Assembly (NCBI RefSeq): GCF_022809355.1
Contig: NZ_JAKZMM010000029.1
Coordinates: 1 to 55,205, forward strand
Length of the DNA stretch: 55,205 bases
Reading direction: 5' to 3'
DNA from: Parabacteroides faecalis
GTDB taxonomy: Bacteria; Bacteroidota; Bacteroidia; Bacteroidales; Tannerellaceae
Of this stretch, positions 34,484-43,139 are shown in pieces. A model generated the notes under the pieces. That model saw only the letters and a program-made list of their open reading frames with translations. It was not told the DNA's origin and ran no database searches. A program made the position numbers and the translations under genes. Every line of letters begins with the position of its first letter. Position 1 is the stretch's first letter.

Positions 34484-36184
34484 TTATTTCAGGAAGTCTA
34501 CCAGAGATTCCGGCAGATAGAACGTATTGTTCTTGTCCACATAAACAACGACCGAATTCAGGATAATATCCTGATCTGCTTTCTTACCTGCTTTGACAAT
34601 ATTCGTATAAGCATGGATCGTCAGTTGTTTTTTCTTGTCTTTCTTATTCTTTACAACTAATGTAGGAGCCAATTCGCCTTCTTTGGCCGGGATGATTTCA
34701 CAAGTATAGTCGCTGAATACATCGGTATGGCGGGCAAAGTATTTATTACTCATGTCGCTCAGGAATGTAGGTTCAAAGCCATACAGACTACACATATAAT
34801 GATTCAGCTCGATATTGGTATGCATACCCATCGGACGAGTTCCTTGTGGATGATAGCTGGCCAGGAATACTTCTTCGCCAGTGTGTCCGTGTGTCGTGAA
34901 TCCCATGCAGGTACGGCTTGTAATGATTTGTGACATTAAGCCGGATAAAGAATTGCTGTACATGGAAGCCTGACTTTTCTCGTGGCGTTCAGCTTCCGGA
35001 ATCGGACTGAACTTATAATCTTTACAGTTATTCAAAGCATCCAGTTCTTCTTTAGTCAGTTCAAAACCTGCCTGTTCACGGAACAGACTTTGTACTTCAG
35101 AGTTAGGAATCGTATTGACCTTTTTAGCGAAGCCTTCAGCTGTCAGTTTGAATTGTGACAGGTTCTTGAATAATTGGTCTTTGGTCAACTTGTCATAACC
35201 TTTACATGATTCGCGGCCAATGCTGACTCCGCTGTTACCATGGTCAGAAGTAATGATTACAGTTGTCTCACCATTCTGTTTAGCAAATTCGAGAGCTGCT
35301 CCTACTGCACGGTCGAATGCCAGGAAGTCTGTAGCCATTCCGACTGGATCATTAGCATGAGCTGCCCAGTCCACTTTACTACCTTCCACCATCAGGAAGA
35401 AACCTTTGTCGTTCTTGGAAAGCTTTTCAATGGCTTTCTTCGTCATCTCTTCGATAGAAGGTTGTTCGTCCGGGTTACGATCCAGATCGTAATCCATTTC
35501 GCGGTCAGCATACAACGCCCACATTTTACTGTTGGTATCAGCACGCATACCTTTCAGATCGTTTTTATAGACGCTATATCCGTTTTCTTTCAGATGTTCT
35601 TCCAAGTTGTTTGTCAAAATAGATACACCACCACCGATCACAACATCCAGATTATTGTGTACCATCTGTGAAGCTATCCATTCATATTTTCCGCGGTTAT
35701 AGCTATGCGCTGAGCAGTCGGCCGGTGTAGCGTGAGGAAATTCACAGGTAAATACTAATCCGGTAGAACCGCCTTTAAACATCTTAACGGCTTCAAGGAT
35801 TGTCATGGTCGGTTGATAAGCCCGATTCGGATCTGTCGGATAAATATCATCATTCCCGCGGTGAACAGGATAAGTAGATACAAATCCAGTCTGGCTAGGC
35901 TGGCCGGAAACATAGCATGAAGTCGTTGGGGCTGAGTCGCCGATAGGTGCATCTGATGAATGCGTACGTACTGTACCACAAATATAAGGGTCGATATTCA
36001 GATTCGGTTTATCCGGATGAGAATACCATTGCAGCCAGCGGGCTGTTGAAACCGTTGCCAAAGAAGTTCCATCACTAATAAACAAGATCACATTTTTGGT
36101 CGGCTTGACGTCTTGAACGTCTGCTGCTCTTGCCGGAATAATAATCAGGGCAAGCAATAACAACAGGGATAATGTCTTTTTCAT
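34484..36184 (-). CDS. phoA: Alkaline phosphatase (PhoA type)
   Basis: A 566-aa secreted phosphomonoesterase. The signal peptide ends near ALIIIPARA (residue 20). Metal and active-site motifs: ISDGTS (36-41), GDSAPTTS with nucleophile Ser84, EGSKVDWAAHAND, TSDHGNSG and TTHGHTGEEV. About 100 residues longer than E. coli PhoA, with an extra C-terminal region. It follows the M24 peptidase gene by 17 bp, so both may be one transcript. Confidence 0.92.
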   Translation of the reverse strand: MKKTLSLLLLLALIIIPARAADVQDVKPTKNVILFISDGTSLATVSTARWLQWYSHPDKPNLNIDPYICGTVRTHSSDAPIGDSAPTTSCYVSGQPSQTGFVSTYPVHRGNDDIYPTDPNRAYQPTMTILEAVKMFKGGSTGLVFTCEFPHATPADCSAHSYNRGKYEWIASQMVHNNLDVVIGGGVSILTNNLEEHLKENGYSVYKNDLKGMRADTNSKMWALYADREMDYDLDRNPDEQPSIEEMTKKAIEKLSKNDKGFFLMVEGSKVDWAAHANDPVGMATDFLAFDRAVGAALEFAKQNGETTVIITSDHGNSGVSIGRESCKGYDKLTKDQLFKNLSQFKLTAEGFAKKVNTIPNSEVQSLFREQAGFELTKEELDALNNCKDYKFSPIPEAERHEKSQASMYSNSLSGLMSQIITSRTCMGFTTHGHTGEEVFLASYHPQGTRPMGMHTNIELNHYMCSLYGFEPTFLSDMSNKYFARHTDVFSDYTCEIIPAKEGELAPTLVVKNKKDKKKQLTIHAYTNIVKAGKKADQDIILNSVVVYVDKNNTFYLPESLVDFLK

Positions 36185-36201
36185 ATCTTTTGAATTAGGA
36201 T

Positions 36202-37377
36202 TTATATTAAGTTTATGATCTCTTCAGGTGCATGAGTGAGCTTTTCACAACCTTGGGCTGTTACTAGATAAGTATTTTCAACTCCGACTGCACCAATACC
36301 GGGCAGGACAAACTTAGGTTCGAGAGCGAAAATCATATTCTCTTCCAGGATTTCTTTGGAACGGGGTGTTAATACCGGAAGCTCATTGATTTGAAGTCCT
36401 ACACCATGACCTACAAATTTGGCTTGCTGCTTCGTTCCCATAAAATAAGAAGCTAAACCTTCTTCTTCCACAATATGGAGAGCCAACTGATATAAATCAG
36501 CGCAAGCGACACCCGGGCGGGCGGCAGCTTCCGTTTCCTGATGAATTCGGCGAGATACTTCGTGGGCACGATAGGCTTCATCACTTAATTTGCCTACCGA
36601 ATAAACACGAGTCATATCAGTCATATACGGAGTGTAGTTTCCAGCCATATCTACCATGATAGCCATACCTTCTTCAAGCGGTGTACCGTTCGCCCCTAAC
36701 GGACAAGAAGCATCCATGCCACCGCCACCTAAAGCAAAGTCGAAAGGAGAAGGAGTTTCGGCATTCGGACCAGCTAGAATACTGCCCATATAAATATCCA
36801 TATTAGGACCAAAAGCGCGGAACAAACCCAGCGAACCGTGCTTTCTCATCCGTAATTCGATTTCATATTGGAATTCCAAATCCGTCATACCCGGACGGAA
36901 ACACGACGGTATTTCCTGATAAACTGCTTCATGCCGACGGGCGCATAAGCGGGTCTGTTCAATTTCCCAAGGCGTTTTTACCCTTCTGATTTGCCGCAGC
37001 AGAGCTGTGGCGTTGCCTGTCGTTTGAGGTTGGAATATAGACTGTAAGCGCGTATAATCAGAGTAAGTCAATTCGTCGGCTTCCAATAACAAATGTTGTG
37101 GCATTGAAAGACCATTCTCTCGGAATAAATCCGGCAGTTGCTCCGGTTTGCGTAAGTAAACGACGTGTTCGCCGACCAATCCATTCGGACGTTTGACGAA
37201 GTACCACGGTTCACCTTCGGCGGGAAGATAAAAATATCCGCTATAAATATGTCCGGTTGTATAAAAGAGATTAATTCCGTTGGTTAAGAGGCAGCCATCG
37301 GCTCCTTTTTCCTGCATAACTTTTTGGATGCGCATCCATTTCATTTGATAGTCATGGATCAAGTTCTGTGCAATCAT
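36202..37377 (-). CDS. M24 family Xaa-Pro aminopeptidase-like protein
   Basis: A 391-aa cytoplasmic metallopeptidase of the creatinase/prolidase fold, with an N-terminal domain (about 1-150) and a pita-bread domain. Metal ligands are recognisable: two Asp in MVDMAGNYTPYMTDMTRVYS, His in GHGVGLQINE, Glu in FALEPKF and Glu in GVENTY. Exact peptide specificity is not predictable. Confidence 0.88.
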   Translation of the reverse strand: MIAQNLIHDYQMKWMRIQKVMQEKGADGCLLTNGINLFYTTGHIYSGYFYLPAEGEPWYFVKRPNGLVGEHVVYLRKPEQLPDLFRENGLSMPQHLLLEADELTYSDYTRLQSIFQPQTTGNATALLRQIRRVKTPWEIEQTRLCARRHEAVYQEIPSCFRPGMTDLEFQYEIELRMRKHGSLGLFRAFGPNMDIYMGSILAGPNAETPSPFDFALGGGGMDASCPLGANGTPLEEGMAIMVDMAGNYTPYMTDMTRVYSVGKLSDEAYRAHEVSRRIHQETEAAARPGVACADLYQLALHIVEEEGLASYFMGTKQQAKFVGHGVGLQINELPVLTPRSKEILEENMIFALEPKFVLPGIGAVGVENTYLVTAQGCEKLTHAPEEIINLI

Positions 37378-37400
37378 TGTCTTTTTGTTTATTTTGGTCT

Positions 37401-37408
37401 CAAAGGTA
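37401..37408 (-). promoter_or_regulatory. -7 box for the M24 peptidase-phoA unit
   Basis: TACCTTTG on the minus strand, 23 bp before the ATG. Confidence 0.55.
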
Positions 37409-37492
37409 CGGATTTTATAATGGGAAAAATAAGTAGAAAATTGAAAAAATAAGATTTTAGCGTTAAAAAGTAATTAGCATTCAATAATAAAA

Positions 37493-37527
37493 AATCAGCC
37501 TCTCCTGAACTTTCGGAAAGGCTGATT
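37493..37527 (-). terminator. Terminator after the DUF368 gene
   Basis: AATCAGCCT / AGGCTGATT stem followed on the minus strand by TTTTATTATT. Confidence 0.75.
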
Positions 37528-37560
37528 CATCTTTTATAGTGTATAAATAATTTAACCGAC

Positions 37561-38487
37561 TTATTGGGATACTTGCTCGTGTCCCTTCATTGACAGTTTT
37601 TCCAGGAAATAAACTAAAGCAAAACCTACAACCATCAATATAACTGCTTCGATAATATGGGCATTCGGTAAAATATTCTGCTCAATCAGCGGTTTGACTT
37701 CTCCGCTGGAAGTCGTATAAGTCTCGACCACTTCTTTCCAGGGCCAGACCTTATTCAGTGATCCCAGCATGAAGCCTGCCAGCATGGCAATAGTTATGTC
37801 GTGGAAATGTTTGAGCGCGTATGAAAGAACACGGGAGAAAGATGTGATACCAATGATCGCTCCACAACCGAAAATACTCAATGTGAGGAAATCGAGTTGC
37901 TTGACTGCTTCCATGATGTAGAAATATTTACCCAGTAACACCAAAATGAAGCTACCTGAGATTCCTGGAAGAATCATGGCACAGATGGCAATCATACCGC
38001 ATAGAAAAATGAATAAAGGATGTGAAGGTGTTTCAGCTGGTGTGGCGATCGTCACATAATAAGCAATGATACCGCCGATGAGGAAACTTAGAATCGTCTT
38101 CCAATTCCACTGTTTAATATCTTTCGAGACAAACCAGGTAGAAGCCAATACCAATCCGAAAAAGAAGGCCCAGATCAGAATGGGCTGATGGACGAGTAGG
38201 TAAGTGATTACGCGTGCCAACGACAATACACTGACGCCGATACCGAAAAGCAAGGAGAAAAGGAAGTTTCCGTTGATAGCTTTCCAAAATTCTTTTAGTC
38301 GTCCAGTGAAGAAAAGTTTCAGGCTATGGATGTTGATGCTTTTAATCGAATCGAGCAATTCTTCGTAGATGCCGACAATAAAGGCAATCGTTCCACCAGA
38401 CACACCGGGAACGACGTCGGCTGCCCCCATTCCCATTCCTTTTAATGCGATAAATGCGTAATCTTTCAGTTTTCTGTTCATGTTCAT
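37561..38487 (-). CDS. DUF368 (PopT-type) undecaprenyl-phosphate translocase
   Basis: A 308-aa membrane protein with about eight helices. The family signature GAADVVPGVSGGTIAFIVG is near residues 21-39 and a related internal PGISGSFILVLLGKY near 174-188. DUF368 proteins (PopT) were recently shown to flip undecaprenyl phosphate back across the inner membrane for reuse in wall and polysaccharide synthesis. The assignment is by family, and no experiment on this lineage is implied. Confidence 0.88.
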   Translation of the reverse strand: MNMNRKLKDYAFIALKGMGMGAADVVPGVSGGTIAFIVGIYEELLDSIKSINIHSLKLFFTGRLKEFWKAINGNFLFSLLFGIGVSVLSLARVITYLLVHQPILIWAFFFGLVLASTWFVSKDIKQWNWKTILSFLIGGIIAYYVTIATPAETPSHPLFIFLCGMIAICAMILPGISGSFILVLLGKYFYIMEAVKQLDFLTLSIFGCGAIIGITSFSRVLSYALKHFHDITIAMLAGFMLGSLNKVWPWKEVVETYTTSSGEVKPLIEQNILPNAHIIEAVILMVVGFALVYFLEKLSMKGHEQVSQ

Positions 38488-38556
38488 TTGCTTGTTGTTT
38501 TCGTTGATTGTTTGTGTGTAAAGAAAGGATTGTGCAGGGATTTCTCCATGAAAGTA

Positions 38557-38626
38557 AAATAGGCTGTATTGGAAAATTCTTTCTCAGACGAAATGTAGAG
38601 GGCAGATTTTCAATACAGCCTGTTTT
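38557..38626 (-). terminator. Terminator after glnS
   Basis: An 11-bp stem AGGCTGTATTG / CAATACAGCCT with a 39-nt loop and flanking A/T arms, just past the glnS stop. Confidence 0.6.
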
Positions 38627-38640
38627 ACGGACGGATTCGT

Positions 38641-40380
38641 TTATTTATTCTTGATCTTACTCCATGTATCTTTCAGAGAAACGGTCCGGTTGAATACCAA
38701 TTTACCGTCTTTGCTGTCCGGATCAAGATTGAAATATCCGATACGTTGGAACTGGAAGTAGGAGAGTGGTTTCTGTTCGGCCAGGAACTTCTCTACATAA
38801 CAGTTGGTCTTCACTGTTAATGAATCCGGATTAATCATTTGCTTCATGGCATCCAAAGCACTTAAACCTTCATCTTTCAAACGTGCCAATTCGTCACGCG
38901 GATTCTCAACTTGCCACAAACGGTCGTATAAACGGACTTCAGCAGGCAAGCAGTGTGCGCAACTTACCCAATGAAGTGTTCCTTTCACCTTCCGGTTGCT
39001 GTCTGGCATACCGCTGCGAGTATTCGGATCGTATTCACAATAGACTTCTACTACGTTTCCAGCCTCGTCTTTCTTGCATCCCGTACATTTTACGATATAA
39101 GCATTCTTCAAACGAACTTCTTGTCCCGGTGTCATGCGGAAAAACTTCTTCGGAGCGTCTTCCATGAAGTCTTCGCGTTCCATCCATAATTCGCGACTGA
39201 ACTCGATGATATGGCTACCTGCTGTTTCGTCTTCCGGATTATTGATGGCTTCCATTTCTTCCACTTGTCCTTCCGGATAATTGGTAATGATCAGCTTCAC
39301 CGGATCCAATACGGCTGAAACACGGGTAGCACGGATGTTCAAATCTTCACGAACTGCACTTTCCAACAATGAAAATTCATTCAGTGCGTCGTAGGTTGTA
39401 TAACCAATCTTATCGATGAACTTGCGGATAGACTCCGGAGAATAACCACGACGGCGGAATCCGCAAAGTGTCGGCATACGAGGATCGTCCCAACCGTTTA
39501 CCAGCCCTTCCTTTACCAATGTAAGCAAGTTACGCTTACTCATTAAGGTATAATTAAGGTTCAGCTTGTTAAATTCGGTCTGACGTGGACGATTGTCATC
39601 CAGATCTTCTCCTTTCTTCAACCAGTCAATGAATAAATCATATAACGGACGGTGAGGAACGAATTCTAAAGTACACAATGAATGTGTCACACCTTCAAAG
39701 AAATCACTCTGTCCGTGTGCGAAGTCATACATTGGATAAACTTTCCAATGTGTTCCAGTCCGGTGATGAGGTGTTTTTAGAATACGGTAAATGATCGGGT
39801 CGCGGAAGTGCATATTACTGTTTGCCATATCAATTTTGGCACGCAAAGTCATACTTCCTTCTTCAAATTCACCGGCATTCATACGCTGGAACAAATCTAG
39901 GCTTTCTTCAATCGGACGGTTTCTGTAAGGGCTTTCCACACCCGGTTGTGTAGGAGTACCTTTTTGTTGTGCGATCAGTTCCGAGCTTTGTTCATCTACG
40001 TAAGCCTTACCTTCTTTGATTAGTTCGATGGCAAAATCATATAATTGCTGGAAATAATCGGATGCATAATATATGTTATTCCAGTGGAAGCCTAACCATT
40101 CGATGTCTTCCTTAATGGAATCAATGTATTCAACGTCTTCTTTAACCGGATTGGTATCGTCGAAACGCAAGTTACATACTCCGTTGTGACGTTCAGCGAT
40201 GCCAAAGTCCAAACAGATAGCTTTTGCGTGACCGATGTGAAGGTATCCGTTCGGTTCCGGAGGGAAACGGGTCTGTACACGTCCGCCGTTCTTACCTTCA
40301 GCCAAATCCTTTTCTACGATTGCTTCAATGAAGTTCAAGTTCTTTTTACTCTCGACTTCGTTCATGTTGATCTCGCTCAT
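38641..40380 (-). CDS. glnS: Glutaminyl-tRNA synthetase
   Basis: A 579-aa class I synthetase that charges tRNA-Gln. The HIGH motif is in PEPNGYLHIGHAKA (about 43-56), KMSKS is LMSKRNL, and the GlnRS-specific GFRRRGYSPESI follows. Two C-terminal beta-barrel anticodon domains are present. In this form a CxxC-type Cys pattern (KCTGCKK, SCAHC) occurs in the distal barrel and may bind zinc. Confidence 0.96.
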   Translation of the reverse strand: MSEINMNEVESKKNLNFIEAIVEKDLAEGKNGGRVQTRFPPEPNGYLHIGHAKAICLDFGIAERHNGVCNLRFDDTNPVKEDVEYIDSIKEDIEWLGFHWNNIYYASDYFQQLYDFAIELIKEGKAYVDEQSSELIAQQKGTPTQPGVESPYRNRPIEESLDLFQRMNAGEFEEGSMTLRAKIDMANSNMHFRDPIIYRILKTPHHRTGTHWKVYPMYDFAHGQSDFFEGVTHSLCTLEFVPHRPLYDLFIDWLKKGEDLDDNRPRQTEFNKLNLNYTLMSKRNLLTLVKEGLVNGWDDPRMPTLCGFRRRGYSPESIRKFIDKIGYTTYDALNEFSLLESAVREDLNIRATRVSAVLDPVKLIITNYPEGQVEEMEAINNPEDETAGSHIIEFSRELWMEREDFMEDAPKKFFRMTPGQEVRLKNAYIVKCTGCKKDEAGNVVEVYCEYDPNTRSGMPDSNRKVKGTLHWVSCAHCLPAEVRLYDRLWQVENPRDELARLKDEGLSALDAMKQMINPDSLTVKTNCYVEKFLAEQKPLSYFQFQRIGYFNLDPDSKDGKLVFNRTVSLKDTWSKIKNK

Positions 40381-40409
40381 ATATAAACATTATTTCATTT
40401 CTGACGGGA

Positions 40410-40417
40410 CAAAGGTA
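40410..40417 (-). promoter_or_regulatory. -7 box for glnS
   Basis: TACCTTTG on the minus strand, 29 bp before the ATG. Confidence 0.55.
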
Positions 40418-40501
40418 ATGATTTCTATCTGAATTGAATCCTTTTCGATATAGAAATCAGTCTGAATGCCTCAATTCCGGTAAACAGATTTTCCGGCTGG
40501 C

Positions 40502-41260
40502 TTAAAAGGTATAGGAAAAATACAATCCGCCGCCTTGTTCATTCAAAACAGGAGAAACTAGCAGCTTCCTATCTCTTCGTAAGTTTATTTTCTCAGCAAT
40601 TGCGTTACGAATAGGAAAATAAATCAGGTAAGATAACTCGGCTGCCAGGATTCCGTATCCGGCTCCGGCAATGACGTCGGCTACCCAATGTCGGTTGTTA
40701 TAGATACGTGAACCAGCTACAAACAATCCGAGGGCATAACCGGAATACGCCAGCCAAGGGTTTGAATCTTTGAACTCTTTGTAGGCAATGTGAGCACCTA
40801 GGAAAGCATTGGCAGTATGTCCGGAAGGGAAAGAGTACTTACCTCCATCCGGTCGCCGCTCATTAACCAAATACTTGGTACCTCGTGTTAATCCGGCATT
40901 AATGATTTCTCCTAATCCAACCAGACAAAGCTGATCCACCCAACTGTGTTTTTCTTTTCCCATCAAGTCACAGATGAAGACCCAGCCGAGCATACCCCAT
41001 TCCATATAATCATCGATATGAATCCGGTTGACAGAGTCTTTCCGATGAATCAAGTGGAAATCGTTCATCCCGTCAATGGCTGTGCCAACGGCTCCAACAG
41101 CTATCAACGAGGCGGGTAGGATCAGCGATTTAGGTTGGAATTTATAGGATGTAATAGGTATGTGATGAACAGACAGACTATCGGTTTCTGTCTGAGCCGA
41201 AACAGGTTGGATAAATGTCCAAAGAAGTAATAGCAGGCAGATAAAGTATTTCGTTTTCAT
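40502..41260 (-). CDS. PAP2 superfamily lipid phosphatase
   Basis: A 252-aa protein with signal peptide (cleavage near SAQ, residue 23) and several membrane segments. All three PAP2 motifs are present: KYLVNERRP, PSGHTANAF and SRIYNNRHWVADV. It could dephosphorylate undecaprenyl diphosphate, phosphatidylglycerol phosphate or a lipid A phosphate. Its ATG overlaps the dnaX stop (ATGA), so it is translated from the dnaX message. Confidence 0.85.
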   Translation of the reverse strand: MKTKYFICLLLLLWTFIQPVSAQTETDSLSVHHIPITSYKFQPKSLILPASLIAVGAVGTAIDGMNDFHLIHRKDSVNRIHIDDYMEWGMLGWVFICDLMGKEKHSWVDQLCLVGLGEIINAGLTRGTKYLVNERRPDGGKYSFPSGHTANAFLGAHIAYKEFKDSNPWLAYSGYALGLFVAGSRIYNNRHWVADVIAGAGYGILAAELSYLIYFPIRNAIAEKINLRRDRKLLVSPVLNEQGGGLYFSYTF

Positions 41261-43005
41261 TCTGTCCGTAAATCAAAATCTTTTCTAAGTTTATCGATAA
41301 GCGGATTGATTTCCATCATATGTTGGTATTTCTCCGCACTGGTATAGGCGAGATGCTTCTCATTTGATTCCATGATACGTACTCGCATTTGGATATGAGT
41401 ATTCTGAAGCTTTTTCCGAAGAGCTGCCAGAATATCTATTGCATTATTGATCAATTCTTCCTGCATTCCTGGATTATGAACGCCTACCTCGAAGTAGAAG
41501 TTATCTTGCAATTGGGGTTGGCTGTTGCTCATGATATTCTTCAGATAGACTTTCTTCTCAATCGCATTTGCATATTCATTCCAAGCCTGTTGTAATTGTT
41601 CTTGATTGAAATTCGTCCGTAAGTCTGTTGTTGGAACTTGTGCAGAAGTTCCCTGTGGATTTTGCGGCCGTGTTTTGGGTTGCACCATTTCCTTCAACGA
41701 TGTTCCCATAGGCGGACGACTCGGACGTTTAACCGTTGTTGTAGGAGTCGCTTCAGGTACTGTTACATGAATATGAGCCGGAGGCTCTTGTACCGTTACA
41801 GGTTGCGGTTGAACATTTTGTACTTGAACTACAGGTTGTACAGCTTGTTGCTTGCTTGGTTCAGGCGTATTAATGGGCGCTAACTGAGCTTTTTTTTTAT
41901 CGTCGGCAGAAGCAAGTGTCAACTGGCAGAGTTGGATGAGCATCAACTCGACAAGCAGACGTTTATTTCGGCTTGTCCGATAGCTTTGGTCGCAAGTGTT
42001 AGCTAATTCAATCGCTTTGAAAAGGAAAGTTTCCTGACAGCGTTGTGCCATTTCCTTGTAACGTTCACGGATGGAAGCCCCGACTTCAAATAAAACCAGC
42101 GTTGCCGGATCTTTGCAAACCAGTAGGTCTCGGAAATGACTGGCCAGTCCTGTAACGATATTCTGGGCATCAAATCCTTTGTTGATAATCTCGTTCAGTA
42201 AGAGAAGAGATGCACGAATATTTCCGCTTAAAATTAAATCTGTCAGCCGGAAATAATAATCATAATCGAGGACATTCAGATTCTGGATGACGGCCTGGTA
42301 AGTGATGTTCCCGTTTGTATAACTAGCCACTTGGTCGAAGATCGAAAGCGCATCTCGCATACCTCCATCAGCTTTTTGGGCGATGACATTAAGGGCTTCC
42401 GGCTCTGCCTGGATTCCTTCTTGCGAAGCAACGTATTCCAAATGTTCCACCATATCAGCAATCGTGATGCGTGTAAAATTATACGTCTGGCATCGGGAAA
42501 GAATGGTGGGTAACACTTTATGTCTTTCGGTCGTTGCCAAAATGAACAGCGCATGATGTGGCGGTTCTTCAAGTGTCTTTAAAAAGGCATTGAAAGCGGC
42601 GGGACTAAGCATGTGTACCTCGTCGATGATGAATACTTTGTATTTCCCAAGTGCCGGCGGAATGCGTACCTGGTCGATCAGTGAACGGATGTCATCGACT
42701 GAGTTATTGGATGCAGCGTCCAATTCATGGATATTGAGCGAACGCTGCTCGTTAAATGCCTGACATGATTCACAAACGTTACATGCTTCGCTGTCGGCAG
42801 TCGGATTCATACAGTTGATTGTCTTGGCAAAGATACGGGCACACGAAGTTTTTCCGACACCTCTTGGTCCGCAGAACAGATAGGCATGTGCTAATTTCTG
42901 GTTCTGGATCGCATTTTTCAGGGTCGTCGTCAACGCCTTTTGTCCGACAACATCCTTGAATGTCCCCGGACGGTATTTTCTTGCCGATACAATATAGTTA
43001 TCCAT
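41257..43005 (-). CDS. dnaX: DNA polymerase III subunit gamma/tau
   Basis: A 582-aa clamp-loader ATPase. Walker A GPRGVGKTS, a zinc module (C-x(8)-C-x2-C-x2-C region with CNVCESC), Walker B IDEVHML, and SRC sensor motifs are visible. A Pro/Gln/Thr-rich linker (about 365-470) precedes the C-terminal tau-type domain. No slippery A-rich frameshift site is evident, so only the full-length form is predicted. Confidence 0.95.
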   Translation of the reverse strand: MDNYIVSARKYRPGTFKDVVGQKALTTTLKNAIQNQKLAHAYLFCGPRGVGKTSCARIFAKTINCMNPTADSEACNVCESCQAFNEQRSLNIHELDAASNNSVDDIRSLIDQVRIPPALGKYKVFIIDEVHMLSPAAFNAFLKTLEEPPHHALFILATTERHKVLPTILSRCQTYNFTRITIADMVEHLEYVASQEGIQAEPEALNVIAQKADGGMRDALSIFDQVASYTNGNITYQAVIQNLNVLDYDYYFRLTDLILSGNIRASLLLLNEIINKGFDAQNIVTGLASHFRDLLVCKDPATLVLFEVGASIRERYKEMAQRCQETFLFKAIELANTCDQSYRTSRNKRLLVELMLIQLCQLTLASADDKKKAQLAPINTPEPSKQQAVQPVVQVQNVQPQPVTVQEPPAHIHVTVPEATPTTTVKRPSRPPMGTSLKEMVQPKTRPQNPQGTSAQVPTTDLRTNFNQEQLQQAWNEYANAIEKKVYLKNIMSNSQPQLQDNFYFEVGVHNPGMQEELINNAIDILAALRKKLQNTHIQMRVRIMESNEKHLAYTSAEKYQHMMEINPLIDKLRKDFDLRTE

Positions 43006-43037
43006 ACGTTTCCGTGCCTCTTTTTATGATTGCAGAA

Positions 43038-43045
43038 CAAAGATA
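43038..43045 (-). promoter_or_regulatory. -7 box for dnaX
   Basis: TATCTTTG on the minus strand, 32 bp before the dnaX ATG. Confidence 0.5.
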
Positions 43046-43054
43046 GTAGAAAAA

Positions 43055-43083
43055 AAGCCTGCCCGAAAACTTCAGGCAGACTT
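43055..43083 (-). terminator. Terminator after the M3 peptidase gene
   Basis: AAGTCTGCC / GGCAGGCTT stem in RNA (one G-U pair) with a U-run on the minus strand. A separate perfect palindrome CTGATCA-TG-TGATCAG lies at 43093-43108. Confidence 0.75.
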
Positions 43084-43139
43084 TTTTATTTCCTGATCAT
43101 GTGATCAGACTTCCGATAATATAGATTAGGAAGGTGTTT

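Noticed and set aside
41257-43005. Programmed frameshift in dnaX
   Set aside because: No A-rich slippery heptamer followed by a hairpin was seen in the region expected for gamma formation.
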